NCBI GenBank assembly: GCA_043812055.1
Contig: JBDRMN010000033.1
Location: forward strand, 1-16,828
Direction of reading: 5' to 3'
DNA: 16,828 nucleotides
Source: JBDRMN01 sp043812055
Lineage (GTDB): Bacteria > Patescibacteriota > Gracilibacteria > JAHISY01
Below the pieces are notes generated by a model, which was not told the DNA's origin, made no database searches, and was given only the letters and a program-made list of their open reading frames with translations. Both the position numbers and the translations under genes were made by a program. Shown piece by piece: positions 13,177 through 16,828 of the stretch; the first letter of the stretch is position 1, and every line of letters starts with the position of its first letter.

Positions 13177-13479
13177 ATGAGTACACAACAAGCAGAAGCT
13201 GCGCTAATAATGGAAGATGCGGAAGATCAAGTTCCCGAGGAGAAGTTCAGAGAGCTTGCTAGAAAAAATGAGATTGTGAAAGTTTTTAGCTCGGGTAGGG
13301 TTTTTAAGGGCGAACTGGATTGCATTGTGGGTGAGGTAGGCCTTTACTGTGGTTCGACCGAAGCTTTACTTATTTTAGGCAGTACTGATGAAGTGCAAGT
13401 GCTTGAGGGCGAGGAGAGAATGACGGTTAAGGCAGAGATTGAAAAGCGGGCTAAGGAAACAGGAGCCTACCGAATTTAA
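13177..13479 (+). CDS. Hypothetical 100-residue protein
   Basis: I do not recognise this protein. It is 100 residues long, acidic, without a signal peptide or membrane segment, so probably cytoplasmic. Residues 1-30 look helical (MSTQQAEAALIMEDAEDQ and onward). Residues 33-85 alternate short beta-like strands and turns (IVKVFSSGRVFKGELDCIVGE, then ALLILGSTDEVQVLEG, then RMTVKAEI). The C-terminus is a short charged helix. A small beta-barrel or an RNA-binding or Sm-like fold is conceivable, but that is only an impression. It has its own promoter, is divergent from ileS, and is followed after 88 bases by the lipoprotein gene. Confidence 0.7.
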   Translation: MSTQQAEAALIMEDAEDQVPEEKFRELARKNEIVKVFSSGRVFKGELDCIVGEVGLYCGSTEALLILGSTDEVQVLEGEERMTVKAEIEKRAKETGAYRI

Positions 13480-13508
13480 ATTTACTCACACTACTTTCAA
13501 AAAGTGAT

Positions 13509-13540
13509 TTTACAAGGTAGCTTCCCAGTCTTGCTAAACT
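13509..13540 (+). promoter_or_regulatory. Possible promoter for the lipoprotein gene
   Basis: An extended -10, TG-C-TAAACT (TAAACT at 13535-13540), lies 27 bases before the ATG at 13568. A TTTACA at 13509-13514 is 20 bases upstream of it, a long spacer, so the extended -10 may carry most of the strength. Confidence 0.4.
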
Positions 13541-13567
13541 GTATCCGAACTTCTAACCCCTACCAAA

Positions 13568-13975
13568 ATGAGAAAAACCACACTGGCGCTAGTCATCGCC
13601 CTAGCTGTCGTGCTGATCGGCTGTGAGCTCGAACCGGGAATTCTGAATGAAGAAGCAGTCCGGAATAAAGAAGCAGTCCGGGTGAACGCGGTTTTTGGGA
13701 TTGCGGTGACGAGTATCGCGAATAACGCGACGATTACAGAGGAGGATTTACCGCTCACGATTGCTGGTGCGGTCAGTGAAACGGCCACGGCAGTTACAGT
13801 GAATGATTATCAGCTCCAGGCTTACACCCCGGGTAGTGGAGAATGGAGATACGTTATCAATCCGGACTTTGGGAATATCGTGGCAGGAGAGAACATTTAC
13901 GAAATCACAGCTGTCGGGCCGGACGATATCTCAACGACGACTGAGTTGAAATTGAATTATCAGGTGGCGGAATAG
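13568..13975 (+). CDS. Small lipoprotein with Ig-like domain
   Basis: This 135-residue envelope protein has an N-terminal lipoprotein signal peptide (basic RK, hydrophobic 5-17, lipobox LIGC with C19), so it is predicted to be a membrane-anchored surface lipoprotein. After a linker it has one Ig-like beta domain (about 45-133). Its VTVNDYQLQAYTPGSGEW (78-95) and AGENIYEI features parallel VVNGYQLQKFQAGSLDW and AGESEYII of the solute-binding protein insert. The linker contains an 18-bp tandem duplication (13646-13681) giving NEEAVR then NKEAVR. Its function is unknown; glycan or protein binding at the surface is inference. It ends in TAG and probably has its own promoter. Confidence 0.85.
   Translation: MRKTTLALVIALAVVLIGCELEPGILNEEAVRNKEAVRVNAVFGIAVTSIANNATITEEDLPLTIAGAVSETATAVTVNDYQLQAYTPGSGEWRYVINPDFGNIVAGENIYEITAVGPDDISTTTELKLNYQVAE
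13646..13681 (+). repeat. 18-bp tandem duplication in the lipoprotein gene
   Basis: Two adjoining 18-bp units, AATGAAGAAGCAGTCCGG and the same with one G-to-A change, encode NEEAVR and NKEAVR in the linker after the lipidated cysteine. Confidence 0.85.
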
Positions 13976-14016
13976 ACCTGGCGCGTGTCTTGGTTGATGG
14001 GTGTATTTTTTTAGAA

Positions 14017-14040
14017 CGCACGTAAGCAAACGTGCGCTTC
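14017..14040 (-). repeat. REP-like hairpin of the RAYT locus, copy A
   Basis: Read on the minus strand: foot GAAG, stem CGCACGT, loop TTGCTT, stem ACGTGCG. It overlaps the TGA stop of the RAYT gene (14039-14041), so it marks the 3' edge of the gene. Confidence 0.85.
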
Positions 14041-14482
14041 AAATTTTTCCATCAAGCAGGTTTTTAAATTCAGGATTAGCAGAACTCCATCGCCAGTTTT
14101 TAGGGTTTTTCACGAGATTATGTTTGCACGGGTTTGTGTGGATGTAGTTGACATGTTTTTCGAAATCGTTTTTATCCCGAATAATATGATCATGGAAACG
14201 CGATTGCCAAATCGGGCCCATTCCGATTTCAAAGGCGGAGGATCGCTTAAAGGAAAGCATGATTTTGGAAACGGTTTCTAGCCTTCCAGGTTGGAGGAGT
14301 AAGTGAATGTGATTAGGGAGCATCATAAATGCGAACAGCTTGAATGGGTGGATTTCTTTTGTGTGTTGTATCTTTCGAATCAGTTTCGGAAATTCTCGTG
14401 GGCCAAAGCAGGCCTCATGGTCATGTGCTGCAGTGGTAACGAAGTAGATTGCGTTCGATAAAACAATTCTTCTTTGACTCAC
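14039..14482 (-). CDS. REP-associated tyrosine transposase (RAYT, Y1_Tnp)
   Basis: This 147-residue single-domain HUH endonuclease is of the REP-associated (IS200-related) class. MMLPNHIHLLLQ (53-64) holds the metal-binding H58-x-H60. VNYIHTNPCKHNL (111-123) holds the candidate nucleophile Y113. NWRWSS (129-134) is the typical end signature, and SNAIYFVTTAAHDHEACF (9-26) the typical start. Such enzymes nick and rejoin single-stranded DNA at REP hairpins, using a short foot sequence as guide. The length is compact but complete. The start is GTG (14480-14482), since no ATG fits. It is flanked by three hairpins of one family (copies A, C and B), as expected for a REP/RAYT unit. It ends in TGA and is richer in A and T than priA. 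Confidence 0.92.
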   Translation of the reverse strand: MSQRRIVLSNAIYFVTTAAHDHEACFGPREFPKLIRKIQHTKEIHPFKLFAFMMLPNHIHLLLQPGRLETVSKIMLSFKRSSAFEIGMGPIWQSRFHDHIIRDKNDFEKHVNYIHTNPCKHNLVKNPKNWRWSSANPEFKNLLDGKI

Positions 14483-14547
14483 GCTAAAATCTTACCGATC
14501 TGCAGAAAAGATACATGAACAGTTCATTAATTTTTAATGTTTAAGAA

Positions 14548-14571
14548 GAAGCGCGGGTTTGCCTACCCGCG
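14548..14571 (+). repeat. REP-like hairpin of the RAYT locus, copy C
   Basis: On the plus strand: foot GAAG, stem CGCGGGT, loop TTGCCT, stem ACCCGCG. It is upstream of the RAYT gene and opposite in orientation to copies A and B. Two adjacent stem base pairs differ from copy A on both sides (AC/GT becomes GG/CC), a compensatory change. Confidence 0.85.
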
Positions 14572-14601
14572 ATCCTAATACGAGATTCTGGTTAAAAAGA
14601 A

Positions 14602-14625
14602 CGCACGTAAGCAAACGTGCACTTC
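14602..14625 (-). repeat. REP-like hairpin of the RAYT locus, copy B
   Basis: Read on the minus strand: foot GAAG, stem TGCACGT, loop TTGCTT, stem ACGTGCG (one terminal mismatch). With copy C (14548-14571) it forms an inverted pair 30 bases apart, like a BIME. The rest of 14483-14692 holds no gene that I can support. Confidence 0.85.
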
Positions 14626-14692
14626 AACTTTCGGCAAATTGGGTTTAGCTTTGTCTTTATCAACGTGCACGCAGCAAAGGCAGACTTTACAG

Positions 14693-16627
14693 CTAAGACA
14701 AATTTACCGGATCCACATCGATTCTTACTTTTTTCGGTAACTTGATTTTGGCGAGTAATTTTCTGGGATCACCGCCTTTCCAGATCACGTGCCAGTGGAA
14801 TTTATTGTGGAGCTTGGAGATGAGGGCGGGGGCGGCCCAGACGTTTTTCTCACCGAGATGCTTCAGCTCTTGCGCGAAGGCAGTCGCGCGCTGCTTGGCC
14901 GTTGTTTCAGAGGGATCGACGAAGATGAACTTCACGATTTTTTGGAAGGGGGGCCAGCCGAAGCTGCGGCGTTCAGCAATTTCCGCGGCGAAGAATTTTT
15001 TGTAGTTGTGCGTTTTGGCGTTCGTAAGCGAAGGGTGTTCGGGAGTGTAGGTCTGGATGATGACCTCACCCGGGATATCGCCCCGACCGCAACGCCCGGC
15101 AACTTGAGTTAGCAGCGAAAAGACTTTTTCCCCGGCGCGGAAATCAGGAAGGTGCAACCCGATGTCAGCGAGGATAACACCGACGAGCGAAACTTTGGGT
15201 AGATCGAGGCCTTTGGCGATGATCTGGGTTCCCAGCAATATATCGGCCTTACCAGATCGGAAGTCGTCGTAGATCTTTTGGTGGCTGCCTCGGAGAGACG
15301 TGGTATCGCGATCGGCCCGGAGAATCCGAGCCAATGGGAAGAGCTTGGGCAGTTCGCTCTCGATCTTTTGCGTGCCGGTACCGAGATAGCGAATCGAGGC
15401 AGACTGACAGTGGGGACAGCTGACGGGAGGAGTTTCGGAGTAAGCACAGGCGTGACAAATACACTTACCCAGGACACGGTGAAAAGTTAGCGGCAGGGAA
15501 CAGGATTTACATTGCAAGACAAAACCGCAGTCGCGACAAACGATCGAACTCGAGTAACCGCGTTTATTGAGGAGCAAGATCACTTGTTCCCTTCGTTCCA
15601 GCTTCTCCCGAATTTTCTCCTGGAGTAACTCGGAAAAAGGGGAATAGTTTTCTTTTTTAACTTCATTCCGCAAGTCAACGATGCGTACTTCCGGAAGTTT
15701 ACGGGCATTGATTCTTTCCGGAAGTTCGAGCAATTGAACTCTCCCTTGTTCCGCGGCGAAATAAGTTTCGACCGAAGGAGTCGCGGAACCCAGGATCAAT
15801 TTCGCTTTAGTCAGTTCCGCAATCTTCAGGGCAACGGCGCGGGCGTGGTAGCGCGGAGCCTGATCGTTTTTATAATTCCACTCGTGTTCTTCGTCGAGGA
15901 TAATCACGCCGAGATCTTTGGCCGGTGAGAAGAGCGCGCTGCGCGAGCCGATGACGAGTTGGATTTCGCCGGAATAGATTCGCTCCCAGGCAGTTAATCT
16001 TTCTCCTTCGGATAGATTGGAGTGAATCACGGCAATGCATTCTTTAGGAATTGAGGACGCGAAATAACCGACAAGCTGAGGAGTGAGCGCGATTTCGGGA
16101 ACGAGCAAAATGGCTTGTTTTCCCCCTTTTAAAACTTCCTGAATCACCCGCAGATAGATTTCGGTCTTGCCGCTGCCGGTGATGCCGTGGAGGAGAGTTG
16201 CCAGGGAACAGGGAACAGGGAACAGGATTTTCTTTAAGACTTTTGTTTGGGCAGGGGTGAGCTTTTTTTGAGGTTGGGTGATTGCCTTGATGGCTGATTC
16301 CTTAGCTTTTCTTTTTAAGGGATTATCTTTCCAAATGCGCAGGGGAACCATGAGGCGCAGGACTTTGCCGAAGTGGGCGGCGTAGTAAGTGTGGATGAAC
16401 CGGGCTGTCTCGACCTGCCAGGGGGTGAGAACGCTGCGGCGAACGATTTTTTGAATCGACTTGACGGTGTAGCTTGGGATTTTTTCGCTGAGCTCGACCA
16501 CGATGCCAAATAGTTTTTTATTGCGGAAATAGGCTTCGACTAGATCACCCACTTTCAAATCCTCAAACTCGTTCGAGTAGGTAAAAAATGTCGGAGAGCG
16601 CGGGAAAACTAGGGAGGCGTATTGCAC
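14693..16627 (-). CDS. priA: Primosomal protein N' (PriA helicase)
   Basis: This 644-residue replication-restart DNA helicase reloads the replisome at stalled forks. The 3'-DNA-binding domain covers about 1-95. Walker A is GITGSGKTE (148-156), DEEH is 245-248, and LGSATPS is 279-285. The Zn-binding insertion has paired cysteines C364/C367, C373/C376, C391/C394 and C404/C407. GTQIIAKGLDLP (466-477), LPDFRAGEK and QVAGRCGRG (508-516) form the C-terminal helicase motifs. The length is somewhat short of the usual 700-730 residues. The start is GTG at 16625-16627, because the conserved QYASLVFP start follows at once. Residues 136-142 (FPVPCSL) are encoded by a CAGGGAA heptamer array just before Walker A. 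A -10-like element lies 7 bases upstream, which suggests a leaderless mRNA. Confidence 0.95.
   Translation of the reverse strand: MQYASLVFPRSPTFFTYSNEFEDLKVGDLVEAYFRNKKLFGIVVELSEKIPSYTVKSIQKIVRRSVLTPWQVETARFIHTYYAAHFGKVLRLMVPLRIWKDNPLKRKAKESAIKAITQPQKKLTPAQTKVLKKILFPVPCSLATLLHGITGSGKTEIYLRVIQEVLKGGKQAILLVPEIALTPQLVGYFASSIPKECIAVIHSNLSEGERLTAWERIYSGEIQLVIGSRSALFSPAKDLGVIILDEEHEWNYKNDQAPRYHARAVALKIAELTKAKLILGSATPSVETYFAAEQGRVQLLELPERINARKLPEVRIVDLRNEVKKENYSPFSELLQEKIREKLERREQVILLLNKRGYSSSIVCRDCGFVLQCKSCSLPLTFHRVLGKCICHACAYSETPPVSCPHCQSASIRYLGTGTQKIESELPKLFPLARILRADRDTTSLRGSHQKIYDDFRSGKADILLGTQIIAKGLDLPKVSLVGVILADIGLHLPDFRAGEKVFSLLTQVAGRCGRGDIPGEVIIQTYTPEHPSLTNAKTHNYKKFFAAEIAERRSFGWPPFQKIVKFIFVDPSETTAKQRATAFAQELKHLGEKNVWAAPALISKLHNKFHWHVIWKGGDPRKLLAKIKLPKKVRIDVDPVNLS
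16202..16227 (-). repeat. Heptanucleotide repeat (CAGGGAA) in frame in priA
   Basis: Three full CAGGGAA units and a partial fourth on the plus strand, translated on the minus strand to FPVPCSL, immediately before the Walker A strand (TLLHGITGSGKTE). Confidence 0.85.
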
Positions 16628-16633
16628 TGGGTG

Positions 16634-16639
16634 ATTTTA
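16634..16639 (-). promoter_or_regulatory. -10-like element of priA, leaderless
   Basis: On the minus strand GC-TAAAAT ends at 16634, seven bases from the GTG start at 16627. Transcription would begin on or next to the start codon. No clear -35 is visible. Confidence 0.45.
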
Positions 16640-16697
16640 GCTCAGCCTGTCTTGTTGCGAGGGCTTGTTTGCCAAGGTGGGGGGATTTTTAAAAAAT

Positions 16698-16740
16698 CGG
16701 CAAGAACTCCCTGCGCTCTTGGCGCAGGGATGAATTGCCG
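16698..16740. repeat. Two-storey hairpin between priA and the next gene
   Basis: The inner stem CCCTGCGC (16709-16716) pairs with GCGCAGGG (16722-16729) around TCTTG. The outer stem CGGCAA (16698-16703) pairs with TTGCCG (16735-16740), with a symmetric 5-base internal loop. The right arm ends in ATGAATTGCC, like the palindromes at 905 and 10370, so it may be a longer member of that family. Confidence 0.75.
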
Positions 16741-16751
16741 GCGGAACCAGC

Positions 16752-16757
16752 TAGAAT
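16752..16757 (+). promoter_or_regulatory. -10-like element of the gene at 16765
   Basis: GC-TAGAAT ends 7 bases before the ATG at 16765, again consistent with a leaderless transcript. No convincing -35. Confidence 0.4.
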
Positions 16758-16764
16758 AAAGTCC

Positions 16765-16828
16765 ATGGTTAATCTAGAGACAGACATTTGGCACTGGTAC
16801 CACAACGTTTCCGAAGCCTACTACCATA
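16765..16828 (+). CDS. Unidentified protein, N-terminal fragment cut by window edge
   Basis: The ATG at 16765 opens a frame that continues to the window edge, giving MVNLETDIWHWYHNVSEAYY and one more residue. It is rich in aromatic residues and I do not recognise it. A -10-like element 7 bases upstream and the absence of another frame support the start. It is divergent from priA. Confidence 0.5.
   Translation, partial: MVNLETDIWHWYHNVSEAYYH

Noticed and set aside
14485..14492. Plus-strand GCTAAAAT near 14490 as a promoter for a small RNA
   Set aside because: It has a -10-like sequence but no fitting -35 and no reading frame or terminator downstream. It lies just upstream of the minus-strand RAYT start and is probably chance.
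14656..14690. CGTGCACG near the priA 3' end as a fourth RAYT-type hairpin
   Set aside because: It lacks the GAAG foot, the loop sequence and a paired second arm.
15494..15507. CAGGGAACAGGATT in the PriA zinc region as another heptamer array
   Set aside because: It has fewer than two units and encodes the ordinary C-x-x-C segment of PriA (CKSCSLPL), so it is probably coincidental.
1..16828. UGA-as-glycine code (Gracilibacteria type)
   Set aside because: Thirteen long non-mobile genes are intact under the standard code and do not need UGA as sense. Glycine is encoded by GGN throughout.

Overview
The window looks like chromosome from a bacterium of the Candidate Phyla Radiation (Patescibacteria). 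This is inferred from gene content and protein style, not proven: compact genes, few operon partners, a eukaryote-like (type 2) IleRS, a short RuvX, and a CPR-style first protein with a lysine-rich tail. The standard genetic code fits, because thirteen non-mobile genes read through intact. All thirteen end in TAA or TAG, while both mobile-element genes end in TGA. I see no rRNA, tRNA or CRISPR array.

Layout from left to right. 1-147: C-terminal end of a DDE transposase. 209-880: unrecognised CPR-type protein (+). 943-1620: HAD phosphatase (-). 1828-2946: secreted LysM/M23 peptidase (+). 3067-4020: an A+T-richer accessory gene with a Schlafen/AlbA_2-like domain (+). A long minus-strand run follows, given here in transcription order from 13087 leftward: ileS, a PF04020-type membrane protein, secG, an extracellular solute-binding protein, ruvX and a Wzx/MATE-like flippase. 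Divergent from ileS are a 100-residue unknown protein (13177) and a small Ig-like lipoprotein (13568). Then come a RAYT-type HUH transposase gene flanked by REP-like hairpins (14017-14625), priA (-, 14693-16627), and the first 21 codons of another gene (16765).

The housekeeping genes cover translation (IleRS), secretion (SecG), replication restart and recombination (PriA, RuvX) and the cell envelope (M23 peptidase, flippase, solute-binding protein, lipoprotein). No single pathway joins them.

The striking theme is repeats and mobile-element parts that sit in frame inside essential genes. The ileS gene carries a complete HUH/Y1 transposase-like domain in its editing domain. A GTTAACCCC-type palindrome lies inside that domain and a sister 32-bp perfect palindrome lies elsewhere in the same gene. 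It also has a heptanucleotide array and an 18-bp triple repeat joined to a GGCAATTCATGAATTGCC palindrome. Heptanucleotide arrays also occur in frame in the solute-binding protein gene and in priA, and just after the M23 gene. At least four palindrome families are present. One of them, with a GAAG foot and a co-varying stem, brackets the stand-alone RAYT gene as expected for a REP/RAYT system.
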